Shown piece by piece: positions 56,492 through 64,000 of a DNA stretch of 64,000 nt. Each line of letters starts with the position of its first letter. Position 1 is the stretch's first letter. This DNA comes from Corynebacterium amycolatum. Lineage in GTDB: Bacteria; Actinomycetota; Actinomycetes; Mycobacteriales; Mycobacteriaceae. The translations under genes and the position numbers were made by a program. Location: positions 1,674,001-1,738,000 of the forward strand of contig NZ_CP069513.1 of the NCBI RefSeq assembly GCF_016889425.1, written 5' to 3'. Under the pieces are notes generated by a model. It ran no database searches. It was not told where the DNA came from and was given only the letters and a program-made list of their open reading frames with translations.

Positions 56492-59400
56492 CTACTTTTC
56501 TGCAGACGGGATGATGACGGCGAGCGGACGAATCAGCGTTCGCTCAGGAATAGACGCAGTCAGTAGCTCTCGCTCCTGGTTAACGAACAGTTGAGACCTG
56601 ACAAGGCTCATAGTGCCGGGGAGGTCCTCCGCATCAGCTTCCCAATTGGCGGCCAATTCGGACCAAGCATTAGTACGATTATTAGCGTCTTCGGTCGCAG
56701 CTTGCTTTGAGATATCCGTGAGAGATCGTGCCTCACGGAGTCCCTCCCGAACTAGCACTTCAGCGTCCGCAGGCACGGTCAACGTACCGGTAGAAATTGC
56801 ATCACCCGCAAGTCCCGTGGACCTCAACCAACCAATTGGATCCGAGATAGTGCGACAAATAGCACGGGGCATTCCCTCAGGTGCATCCAAACCGAATGGG
56901 CCAGGCTGCGCGACAATGAAAGCACGCGTGATTACTTGGCCACGTGAGTTGGTGAGAGTCGACATGAAAAGAATCGTCAGCTCATCGACTGCTCCAGCAA
57001 ATGCGGGTATTTGAGAACGCTCCATGGAACTCAGCGCACGGTCGACAGCCCAGTCCGTTACTGGGTGTAGCGGGCCGAGGAAGTGAGCCTTTGGCCAGGA
57101 CTTCTCCGACTTTCCTTCGCGAGCCATTCGCAGCTGAGAGTTACCCCGGTGCAGCGAAGTAGCGAGCATGAGTCGATCTTTGACCTTCCGATATGAGACA
57201 TAATCTTGAGGGAGGTAATCGAAACGGCGCTGTAAATCTCTCGGTGGTGTGAGCTCGAGAATATCGCCTTCTTGAATTGTTAAGTCCACGCCTCCGGCAG
57301 CGGAACGTTGCTCCGGAACCTCATTGAAGGCCTCAGCGAGAGCATCGACAAGATAGTCCTTCTCCGATTGGTACAAGCTGAACGAGCCAGGTTCCGATGA
57401 TGCCTGCTGTGCTTCGGAAGAAGTATCTGGGGAGGAAGCGGATGGGCTTGCCAACAAACTGGCTAGGAGGACTTCAATATCCTCTTCGTCGTCAACCATT
57501 TTTTCAGGCGATGAGGCGGGGGCCGAAGAAGCGTGCTTACCAGAACCAGGAGTGGGGGTGTCGCTTGTGGCCGCACCAGCGGAACCGAGTATCTGCTGTG
57601 CAGTTTTGACAGTGGAGTCAAAGTCGCGAGCGCCGCGAAGGACATCGCGAATTTCGTCTTCTTCACGTTTGGCGGAATGCTGTCCCATCAAAGAAGAAGC
57701 GTCACCCAGTAACTGGTTTGCCTCATATTCGCGTTCAATCAATTTGGTGAGAACGTGAATTTCACCGACGGCATCTGCATCAGCAGGATCCAGAAGTAGA
57801 GCTGCAATACGCGGATTGTTCTCCTGCCCGTATCGGTCAATGCGGCCATTGCGCTGCTGAATTCTGATCAGAGACCACGGAATATCGTAATGAACGAGGT
57901 CGTGGCACTGCGCATGTAAATTAACGCCTTCAGATGCCACATCGCCGGTAATGAGGACTCTTAGCTTCGTATCCGTACGTTTGAATTCGTCGATAAGCTC
58001 CATCTGCTCGATGTCAGACATTTGGCCGTGCATTGTTTTGACCGCGGCAGGGGAGAGCTTTAAATCCCGAATCAGGTTTTCCTGCAGCCAGCCCAGCGTC
58101 GATACGCGCTCGGAAAAGATGACTACCCGGTTCTTGGAGCGCTTGCTGATTCCCACCGTTTCGATCAAATAATTGACTAATGAGGCATACTTGTTCGAAG
58201 CCTCTGAGGTGACATGGGAGTTGAGCTCAAGGAGTCGCTGTAAGGCTAGCTGTTCTTGATTGTTGGTTGTGCCGTACTGAGTTTCAATCGTGCGCAAACG
58301 ATTCTTAATAGATGCTTCGAGCGCAGCTGGCGACGACAAGAATGCCTTCACCAAAGTCCATGCAAAAAGATGAGAACGCGAATTATCAGCCGAATCAGTG
58401 GTTGAAATCCATGAATCCCGAAGCTCGTTAGCTACAGCGTTTTCCTCAGCTGAGGCTTCGACCGGAATATTGAGAGGTTCTTCGCGGGGCGCCCACTTAG
58501 CGCCGACCACGGACTTGACCTCAGGTGAGTTTCGGTGGCGGCGGATAATGAGTTTCTTCGCCAACTCCATATCAATGGAACCATCAGGCCGTACCGCAAG
58601 CGGGTCCAGCAGTTTGAGGATTTCCTTGAAAGATTCCGGATTGCCATTGTGAGGGGTCGCCGATGCCAGGATGAGTGCCTCAGTGCGCGGAGCGAGCGTT
58701 CGCGCGAGGTCATTATTCTGGGTTCCCGAATTGGTGGCATTGTGAATCTCGTCGATGACGACAATGCCCCAATTCACCTTTTCCAACTGCGCCTTATACT
58801 TTGCAGACTTCAGAGTGTCCATCGAGACAATGACGCGAGGAAAGTAAGAAAAAGGGTTTTTAGAAGCAGGTAGCTTCTGGCGAACCTTTTGAATGCCCTG
58901 GGAATCGAGGCGAACGAGCGGAATCGCAAAACGAGTCCACATTTCCTGCTGGAATTGTTCAAGCACATGCTTAGGAGTAACAACCAGAATGCGTTCTCCG
59001 CGGCCACGGCGAATGAGCTCGGCAACAATCATGCCGATTTCAAGAGTCTTGCCAAGCCCGACGGCGTCGGCAAGCAAAATGCGCGGACGAATGTGCTCAG
59101 GGCTGAGCGCCTTGCGGACTGCGTTGAGCTGATAGTCAAGCGGGTCGGCCAACATGCGCGTGGAGACCTCAAGGTTGTTCTGGTACAGCGGCACAGGCGT
59201 CTGACGGATTGTGGACTCAAGCCAGAGGCGAGACTTACGGAAGCCAGCGGAGTTGTCCGCAGTAACCGTTATCTTTGCTGGATCGAAAACTTCGAGGTCG
59301 CAATCAAGCGCTGTGTAAAAGGTAGCCGTGGTATCGCGCACATAGTCAGAAATGCCGCGCGCTTTAACTTTGAAGCCGTCACTCGACCTGGTGACGTGGG

Positions 59401-59515
59401 TTACAAGCCAGTACTCGTCACGAACCTTAATGGTGACGCCAGGAGAAAGCTGATCGAAAGCATCAGGAGTGGTCCCGTGCGACGGGGCTTCAGAAGTTGC
59501 GGTCATGGAGTTCAA
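56492..59515 (-). CDS. SNF2-family helicase (DrmD-like)
   Basis: A 1007-residue SF2 protein, first in the minus-strand operon. Walker A LADAVGLGKT at 148-157, DEIH box VVIDEIHNA at about 252-260, SATPHNG near 286, a long helicase-C domain with VLITGDVASEGVNLHAQCH and QQRNGRIDRYGQ near 550. Between ~640 and 760 an acidic Ser/Pro-rich linker (SPEKMVDDEEDIEVLLAS) leads to a C-terminal domain of unknown fold (KDYLVDALAEAFNEV...). The same domain order is seen in DrmD of class 1 DISARM. ATG 59515 is 42 bases from the start of the divergent mrr gene, so the two share a very short promoter zone. Confidence 0.87.
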   Translation of the reverse strand: MNSMTATSEAPSHGTTPDAFDQLSPGVTIKVRDEYWLVTHVTRSSDGFKVKARGISDYVRDTTATFYTALDCDLEVFDPAKITVTADNSAGFRKSRLWLESTIRQTPVPLYQNNLEVSTRMLADPLDYQLNAVRKALSPEHIRPRILLADAVGLGKTLEIGMIVAELIRRGRGERILVVTPKHVLEQFQQEMWTRFAIPLVRLDSQGIQKVRQKLPASKNPFSYFPRVIVSMDTLKSAKYKAQLEKVNWGIVVIDEIHNATNSGTQNNDLARTLAPRTEALILASATPHNGNPESFKEILKLLDPLAVRPDGSIDMELAKKLIIRRHRNSPEVKSVVGAKWAPREEPLNIPVEASAEENAVANELRDSWISTTDSADNSRSHLFAWTLVKAFLSSPAALEASIKNRLRTIETQYGTTNNQEQLALQRLLELNSHVTSEASNKYASLVNYLIETVGISKRSKNRVVIFSERVSTLGWLQENLIRDLKLSPAAVKTMHGQMSDIEQMELIDEFKRTDTKLRVLITGDVASEGVNLHAQCHDLVHYDIPWSLIRIQQRNGRIDRYGQENNPRIAALLLDPADADAVGEIHVLTKLIEREYEANQLLGDASSLMGQHSAKREEDEIRDVLRGARDFDSTVKTAQQILGSAGAATSDTPTPGSGKHASSAPASSPEKMVDDEEDIEVLLASLLASPSASSPDTSSEAQQASSEPGSFSLYQSEKDYLVDALAEAFNEVPEQRSAAGGVDLTIQEGDILELTPPRDLQRRFDYLPQDYVSYRKVKDRLMLATSLHRGNSQLRMAREGKSEKSWPKAHFLGPLHPVTDWAVDRALSSMERSQIPAFAGAVDELTILFMSTLTNSRGQVITRAFIVAQPGPFGLDAPEGMPRAICRTISDPIGWLRSTGLAGDAISTGTLTVPADAEVLVREGLREARSLTDISKQAATEDANNRTNAWSELAANWEADAEDLPGTMSLVRSQLFVNQERELLTASIPERTLIRPLAVIIPSAEK

Positions 59516-59557
59516 TCTACCGTTACAAAGCTTTAGGAATCGAAAGGGGACACCTAT

Positions 59558-60031
59558 ATGGCAGGGCCGCTAGGTGGATATAGTTTTCTTATGGATTCCG
59601 ACAACACTCCGATAATCGATCAGTTCCGTCCTGCAGTACTGCGAGTATTAACTGACGGGCGAGAGCGTCGAATTAGTGAACTAGGCGACGAAGTAGTCAG
59701 ATACATGGGGCTTTCTCCTGATGTTTTAGCGGAGACAGTTCCGTCTGGGCAGCCACGCTATAGAAATCGAATTGCATGGGCTTGTTCCTCATTTGCTCAG
59801 GCTGGTTTGGTGTTTCGACCTAAGCGCGGACGATACGTGATTTCGGACGACGGACGCGAGGTTGATTCAAGAAACCTTGCGGAGTACTCCGAAAAGGACA
59901 TGCTGGAGTGGCCCAAGTGGCGGCAATACCAAGATGAGATTCGGGAGCGTAAGAGCTCCGGCAATGCAGCGGCTAATCTACTGGCATCCTCGGGTGAGCG
60001 TAGCGGAAGAACTTTAGCTGCATGGGGGTGA
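59558..60031 (+). CDS. mrr: Mrr N-terminal (winged-helix) part, frameshifted
   Basis: This 157-codon frame encodes the Mrr_N winged-helix domain (IDQFRPAVLRVLTDGRERRI; GQPRYRNRIAWACSSFAQAG; RPKRGRYVISDDGREV) that recognises DNA. It ends at a TGA just after a run of five G at 60024-60028. If that run had four G, the frame would continue straight into the nuclease part: ...TGG GGT GAG GTT CCG, giving one protein of about 340 residues, a normal Mrr length. AAAGGGGA precedes ATG 59558; the ATG at 59591 is an alternative start. As written the gene is broken. Confidence 0.8.
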   Translation: MAGPLGGYSFLMDSDNTPIIDQFRPAVLRVLTDGRERRISELGDEVVRYMGLSPDVLAETVPSGQPRYRNRIAWACSSFAQAGLVFRPKRGRYVISDDGREVDSRNLAEYSEKDMLEWPKWRQYQDEIRERKSSGNAAANLLASSGERSGRTLAAWG

Positions 60032-60065
60032 GGTTCCGAGTAGTCCGGAAAAATCGCCATTAGAG

Positions 60066-60578
60066 ATGGTGGAGGATGCGCAAGCTGATTGGAACGCGAA
60101 GGTTTCAACTGATTTGCGGCAGCGCCTGCAGGACTCTACTCCGGAGTTCTTTGAACGTGCAGTTATTGAACTGCTGTGGACGATGGGATACGGCGGTGTC
60201 CACGGCCAGAAGCAGCATCTGGGACGGTCGAATGATGGCGGCGTCGATGGAGTAATTCGTGAAGATGCCTTGGGCCTTGGGAAGGTCTATGTACAGGCCA
60301 AACGCTATGCTGACTCGAATTCTGTCGCCAATTGGGAGATTAGGAACTTTATTGGCGCTCTAGATTCCCGAGGTGCGAATAAGGGCGTATTTATTACTAC
60401 GTCTCGTTTTACTTCTGGCGCTGTAGAAGCCGCAGCGAACTATAGGCACGGAACAATCGTTCTGATTGATGGCGTGAAACTATCCGCGCTCATGCTCGAC
60501 TATGGCGTCGCGGTCCAAAAAGCACACGAGATTACTCCTTATGAACTGGATGAAGATTTCTTCGAAGAGGATCAGTAG
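60066..60578 (+). CDS. mrr: Mrr catalytic (PD-(D/E)XK) part, out of frame
   Basis: The 170-residue frame carries the Mrr_cat restriction-endonuclease domain: FFERAVIELLWTMGYGG, the metal-binding Asp in GGVDGVIREDALG, and the QAK motif KVYVQAKRY, followed by GALDSRGANKGVFITTSRF. In Mrr-type enzymes this domain cuts DNA with a foreign methylation pattern (type IV restriction). The frame is open back to 60018, and the family-typical lead-in SPEKSPLEMVEDAQADW lies just before the ATG at 60066, which shows the piece is not meant to start there. No good ribosome binding site precedes 60066. Confidence 0.8.
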   Translation: MVEDAQADWNAKVSTDLRQRLQDSTPEFFERAVIELLWTMGYGGVHGQKQHLGRSNDGGVDGVIREDALGLGKVYVQAKRYADSNSVANWEIRNFIGALDSRGANKGVFITTSRFTSGAVEAAANYRHGTIVLIDGVKLSALMLDYGVAVQKAHEITPYELDEDFFEEDQ

Positions 60579-60627
60579 GGCATCTCACAGCCGAGTGTGA
60601 CCTGTCGGCAGGAGGGCCACACAACTC

Positions 60628-61541
60628 ATGCTGATTGAACAGCAGCATGAGGAGATCTACCTGAGCAGCAAGAATGATGAGCCGGCCGAGCGAGATTCGT
60701 TGGCTAAAACCGTCTATTCGCTGTTTATCTCGCTACGGGAGGGCGAGACCGATATCGAGCCCGACATCCGGCCGGTGCGCTCGGAGCGGTTTGGTGTCGA
60801 TGTCCTGCCAGGGCACCCGGCACTTTCCAACATGAAGATGTCATGAGTGACGCATGGCAGTCATCGCTAGCCAAGAAGACCGGCGACTTTCGTCGAATCC
60901 ACTGGGCCGGGCAGTTGGCTGTGGCTATGGAGGATGAAGATCGGTACGACTACATCTTCTACGACGTGGGACCGTCGTTAGGCCCTTTCAATCGCACCGT
61001 ACTTCTGGGCTGCGAACCCTTCGTTACTCCGACGTCAACCGACCTGTTTAGCTTCCATGTCTTTGGAAACCTCGCCAAGTGGTTCAACGAGTGGGTGACT
61101 GAGGACAGAGAAATTTCCGAGGGGAATCTTGCCCAGTGGAGGAACTACTCGCCAGATATTTCGAAGAAAACTCGAAAGCTTCGGTTGCTCGGGCACGACG
61201 GGCGTGGGCTTCAGTACCTTGGCTACACAACGCTGGAATACGTGAAAAGGTGCTCAAATGGTAAAGAGCAGCTTGTCGGAGCGTTTGAACGATTCCGCGG
61301 CAAGTTTGACGACGAAGCAAAGCGGATCGGCGATAGCCTCGGGCATTCGTGTGACCAGTACCTGATTGGGCATGTGCCGCATATGTACTCGATGCCGGCG
61401 ACTGCTCAGGACAGCCATTCACCAATTGCAGACCTGCAAGCAACCGATGGCGTGCGGGGAACTCAGCTGAACCAGCGCACTGGCTATGCAGAGAAAATTG
61501 ATGAAGTCGCTGCGCTGGTTCTGGAGCGTTTGGAGAGTTAG
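60628..61541 (+). pseudogene. ParA-like ATPase remnant, N-terminus lost and frameshifted
   Basis: Two overlapping frames (60628-60846 and 60843-61541) together match a ParA/CobQ-type ATPase. The first has RSERFGVDVLPGHPALS; the second has the Walker B region YDYIFYDVGPSLGPFNRTVL and FVTPTSTDLFSFHVFGNLAK and runs to the C-terminus. The Walker A motif and first ~60 residues are missing, and the join at ATGTCATGAGTGACG needs a shift of frame. It is therefore probably a dead gene; alternatively the 232-residue second part could still be made from ATG 60843. Confidence 0.65.
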
Positions 61542-61719
61542 CGAGTAAGGCGAACTTCTCGGTGACGACGGCGCGGGGGCAACGCGTCACCGATCTCGCT
61601 GCAGGCTGGGGAGGGCGTGCGGTAGAAAAATGTGAGGATTTTTGGGGCGGTGGTGGCTATGAATTGAATTGGTGAATCTGTCGCTGCGAATGTTTCTCGT
61701 TGAAGGTGGCAGCGGCTTC

Positions 61720-62226
61720 TTAATTCAACATCGCGCGACACTCTTCCTCAGAATGGCCAGAGTTCAGGCAATCGGCCCAGTCGATTTGGCCTTGAACCCA
61801 CGGGGACGGCTCGGTGTTCTGAGGTTCTGGGGCAGTGTTTGCGGAAGGGCCATCATAGAAATTGTTGGCGCAATATTGCGTCCAGCCGGAGGTGCCGTCG
61901 GTAAACCAGGCGGTGCCCTGCTCGTAGAGTCCCTGCGAGGATTTCGCGCAATGCGAAATCGTTTTGTTTATAGCTGTCGGCTCGCCGTTGGGTGCGCCGG
62001 TGTAACCGGTAGGTCTCGAGCTTTCTGTCGTCCGGGCCGGGGGTGTTGACGGGTTAGGGGTCTTGGTGGTGGATTGCGTCGTCGATTCTGTGCTGCTTTC
62101 TGGGCTGGTGACAGTTTTTGTAACGGTAGTCGGTTCCGGTGCTTTTTCTGGTTCTCCGTTGGAGCAAGCCGAAAGGCACAGTGCTGGAATAGTCAGTGCG
62201 AGGGCGAAAACGTGTCGTTTGTGCAT
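61720..62226 (-). CDS. Secreted lipoprotein with Thr/Ser-rich linker
   Basis: A 168-residue lipoprotein: signal peptide with lipobox LCLSACSN (Cys about residue 21), a linker of Thr/Ser/Pro repeats (TVTKTVTSPESSTEST...) from about 30 to 75, and a small C-terminal domain with four Cys (ISHCAKS; WTQYCANN; DWADCLNSG; EEECRAM) that could form two disulfides. No known domain recognised. Divergent from the lipase gene. The first codons of the gene stand near 62226. Confidence 0.7.
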   Translation of the reverse strand: MHKRHVFALALTIPALCLSACSNGEPEKAPEPTTVTKTVTSPESSTESTTQSTTKTPNPSTPPARTTESSRPTGYTGAPNGEPTAINKTISHCAKSSQGLYEQGTAWFTDGTSGWTQYCANNFYDGPSANTAPEPQNTEPSPWVQGQIDWADCLNSGHSEEECRAMLN

Positions 62227-62644
62227 GTGAAATACCTTACTGTACGGGCAGGTGAAAAGGTGTTTTCATTGAGTTCTGCTATCAGTGACGTGGTTTCCTC
62301 GCTGGAGGTGTAAGGCCCCGCATTGATGATGGTCCGACATGATTGTGGAACAGGTGTTTAATCTCACCGGCGATTTGGGCTTCGGCAGCAATCCCGTGGG
62401 ATTGCAAAGAAAGTAGGGCTTGTTTTGGCCTGTGGTCGATATCACTTTAAAAGCCTGCGGGCTTGTAAGTGAATAGCATTATAGTTATATTTAGTTTACT
62501 TTTTATTCACCCCTTTGAGAGGCTTTCATTGATCGCCTTTCAGAGTACGATTGCGATTCATAGCCTGTAATTACTGGCTCTTGCCCATGCCGTAATTCTT
62601 ATTGAAAGCGTTTTACTGTTCACTGTTCTACGCAAGGAGTAATC
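62227..62644 (+). promoter_or_regulatory. Divergent promoter region with two hairpins
   Basis: No gene in these ~420 bases. GCAATCCC-GT-GGGATTGC at 62388-62405 is a perfect 8-base hairpin, and AAGCC-TGCG-GGCTT at 62451-62464 is a second one. Both lie 170-250 bases ahead of the lipase start. The stretch 62470-62515 is A+T-rich and could hold the lipase promoter, but no clear -35/-10 pair was found. AAGGAG stands just ahead of ATG 62645. Confidence 0.4.
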
Positions 62645-63760
62645 ATGGGCACTCAAGGAGTATTCACAAAACTGGCGCGTTCGGCCACGGCCCTAGCAGC
62701 CGCAGCTGGTGTCGCTCTGGCGGCGGCTCCCATCGCGGCTGCCGCACCGGCTTCGGCAACTGATAATGATCAGGTCCTGTCCTGGACCGAAATGGGTGAC
62801 TGGGGGCCAAAGGCAAATGATTTCCCCACCGTCATGGTCAACCAGGGGATGACGGAAAACATCAGTCCCGAGGGGACAAATGTGCAGTGTGTTCCTGCTC
62901 CTGGTGAGAATCCGGTGGTCATGATCCACGGCATGAACTCGAACGCCTACCAGACCTATGCCCGCATGGCACCGGAGCTAAAGGCAATGGGGAAGTGTCT
63001 GTACGCATTTAACGTCGGCAAGCTAGGCCCTGATGAGTTTTCGGTGCTGGGATCTATTCCAACCATGCGTAACATGACCCCGTTGGATACCGCTTTGGCA
63101 GAGCTGACTGCGAAGATTGAAACCCTCAAGGCGGAAACCGGAGCGACCGAAGTTGACATTGTTGGTCACTCTGCAGGTGGCACCTTGGCTGCCGCTTACG
63201 CCAAGCAGGAGCAGGGCCGGGGAATTGGCACCGTAGTGTCCCTGGCGGGCGTGCTGCACGGCACATCGCTGCTCGGTATCTCCTATGGTTTGGAGGAACT
63301 CAACCAGTTCGGCAATGCTGGTGACAAGGCTGCGGGTGTCATTGTCAGCCCGAGCCTGGTGGATCTGCTGCAGCACAGCGAGTTCATGGCCAAGATGAAT
63401 GAGGGCGGCTTGGAGCAGCCGGGTGTCAACTATGTTGCAATCTCGACTCAGGTTGATGAAGCCGTCACGCCAATGGCTGCAAGCCAGTGGAACGCACCGA
63501 CTTCCAACAACATTCTGCTGCAGGATGGCTGCTCTGCAGATCTATCGGGTCACATCGGGCTGACTTTCTCACCGCGGGCAATTGCACTGGTAGCGAATGC
63601 GCTCGGACGTAATGTTGAGGTTCCATGTGTACCGGTAACCGCCGTTGTGGAAGGCGGCATCAATGACAACGCTAATGTTCGCCCCGAACACGTCAATGCC
63701 GTCTCTGATGGCATCACGGAAATCGACGGACGCATCGCTCAGGCTGCAGAATCGCGGTAG
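62645..63760 (+). CDS. Secreted lipase/esterase (alpha/beta hydrolase)
   Basis: A 371-residue exported hydrolase. A Sec signal peptide (LARSATALAAAAGVALAAAPIAAAAPASA, cut near ~40) leads to an alpha/beta-hydrolase: oxyanion region PVVMIHGMNSN, nucleophile Ser in IVGHSAGGTLAAAYA, a candidate Asp in TQVDEAVTP and His in DLSGHIGL. It matches the lipase class 2 (EstA/LipA-like) group. It would act outside the cell on acylglycerols or surface lipids, the usual carbon source of lipid-loving corynebacteria. The ATG at 62645 follows AAGGAGTAATC. Ends at a strong terminator. Confidence 0.9.
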   Translation: MGTQGVFTKLARSATALAAAAGVALAAAPIAAAAPASATDNDQVLSWTEMGDWGPKANDFPTVMVNQGMTENISPEGTNVQCVPAPGENPVVMIHGMNSNAYQTYARMAPELKAMGKCLYAFNVGKLGPDEFSVLGSIPTMRNMTPLDTALAELTAKIETLKAETGATEVDIVGHSAGGTLAAAYAKQEQGRGIGTVVSLAGVLHGTSLLGISYGLEELNQFGNAGDKAAGVIVSPSLVDLLQHSEFMAKMNEGGLEQPGVNYVAISTQVDEAVTPMAASQWNAPTSNNILLQDGCSADLSGHIGLTFSPRAIALVANALGRNVEVPCVPVTAVVEGGINDNANVRPEHVNAVSDGITEIDGRIAQAAESR

Positions 63761-63790
63761 AGATAGTCGCGAGCAGTAGCTCTTGATAAA

Positions 63791-63836
63791 AGGCGCGAGC
63801 CGACAGTGAAATCAGCTAGTCGGATTGCGCCTTTTT
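63791..63836. terminator. Bidirectional terminator shared by lipase and facing gene
   Basis: GGCGC-GA-GCCGAC at 63792-63804 pairs with GTCGG-ATT-GCGCC at 63819-63831, followed by TTTTT; on the other strand AAAAGGCGC gives the matching T run. The 3' arm lies inside the last codons of the minus-strand gene (63816). Confidence 0.75.
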
Positions 63837-64000
63837 CGCCATCAAATCCAGGGCAATGGCGGCACCAATGATCGACGCGCGCAATTGTGGCGGCAAATCA
63901 TCTTTGAGCTGGAGCATGTAACGCTCATTGCCGGATAGGAAATTTGTAAACCCCGACCACTTTCGTGACATCTGGGCGACTCTGACGTCGTTGATCATAA
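63816..64000 (-). CDS. Unknown protein, C-terminal end only
   Basis: The frame enters from beyond the window. The visible 60 codons from the ATG at 63998 (it may not be the true start) encode a polar, partly helical sequence (LPPQLRASIIGAAIALDLMAKK at the end, no motif). I do not recognise it. It faces the lipase gene and shares the terminator at 63791-63836 with it. Confidence 0.4.
   Translation of the reverse strand, partial: MINDVRVAQMSRKWSGFTNFLSGNERYMLQLKDDLPPQLRASIIGAAIALDLMAKKAQSD

Larger units (their letters stand above)
39714..61541. other. Accessory defence island
   Basis: From the stop of steB to about 61541 nothing belongs to the conserved core order. The region holds two DNA methyltransferases, three helicases, an OLD-like ATPase/TOPRIM protein, a broken Mrr restriction endonuclease and a ParA fragment. 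Hand counts of G+C on single 60-base lines gave 18/60 (line 39721) and 26/60 (39841) inside, against 37/60 in steB (38881). No integrase, transposase, attachment repeat or tRNA was seen at either edge, so how it arrived is unknown, and the right edge is not sharply defined. Confidence 0.75.

Noticed and set aside
43195..59515. BREX or Dnd system
   Set aside because: The methyltransferase is PglX-like in type, but no PglZ, BrxC, BrxL or Dnd sulfur-modification genes are present.

Overview
The window looks like a chromosome segment of a Corynebacterium. Three things point there: the gene order pheS-pheT-argCJBDFRGH, the order tyrS / HAD phosphatase / tlyA / NAD kinase / recN / steA / steB (the order of the Mycobacterium tuberculosis Rv1689-Rv1698 region), and a high-G+C 23S rRNA type. 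Species cannot be fixed by eye; the 16S sequence and the moderately high G+C would suit the C. amycolatum/C. xerosis group, but that is a guess.

Layout. 1-1272: 5' part of a membrane-protein gene on the minus strand. 1.4-3.1 kb: translation operon infC-rpmI-rplT with a long leader, an ATC start codon for infC and a strong terminator. 3.1-7.7 kb: an rRNA methyltransferase gene and both phenylalanyl-tRNA synthetase subunits. 7.7-8.5 kb: a secreted trypsin-like protease. 8.6-17.3 kb: the whole arginine operon from argC to argH, including its repressor argR. 17.3-19.5 kb: a Trm112-like small protein, a 3-methyladenine glycosylase and tyrS. 19.5-25.6 kb: an rRNA operon (16S-23S-5S) with no tRNA in the spacer. 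26.3-30.2 kb: a siderophore ABC transporter (lipoprotein, two permeases, ATPase) behind a palindrome that resembles a DtxR iron box. 30.2-39.7 kb: RNase HI, an RG-rich TPR protein, a HAD phosphatase, a small linker protein, tlyA, NAD kinase, recN, and the cell-separation pair steA/steB.

39.7-61.5 kb is an accessory defence island placed directly behind steB. It has two modules facing each other. The first (plus strand, visibly A+T-rich) pairs a 5-methylcytosine methyltransferase with an OLD-like ATPase/TOPRIM protein. The second (minus strand, 59.5 down to 43.2 kb) is a packed four-gene operon: SNF2-type helicase (DrmD-like), 1519-aa Eco57I-type adenine methyltransferase (DrmMI-like), a 2117-aa helicase with a DUF1998 region and a Vsr-like segment near its C-terminus (DruE-like, or a DrmA-DrmB fusion), and an SF1/UvrD helicase carrying an N-terminal RelE/ParE-like domain. 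This set mixes hallmarks of class 1 DISARM and Druantia and lacks the DISARM phospholipase-D gene; it is the best candidate for an undescribed system here. Next to it lie an Mrr-type restriction endonuclease gene broken at a run of five G, and a ParA-like gene without its Walker A motif.

61.7-64 kb: a lipoprotein, a secreted lipase with two hairpins upstream, and the 3' end of an unknown gene sharing a bidirectional terminator with the lipase. No integrase, transposase, CRISPR array or tRNA gene was seen anywhere in the window.
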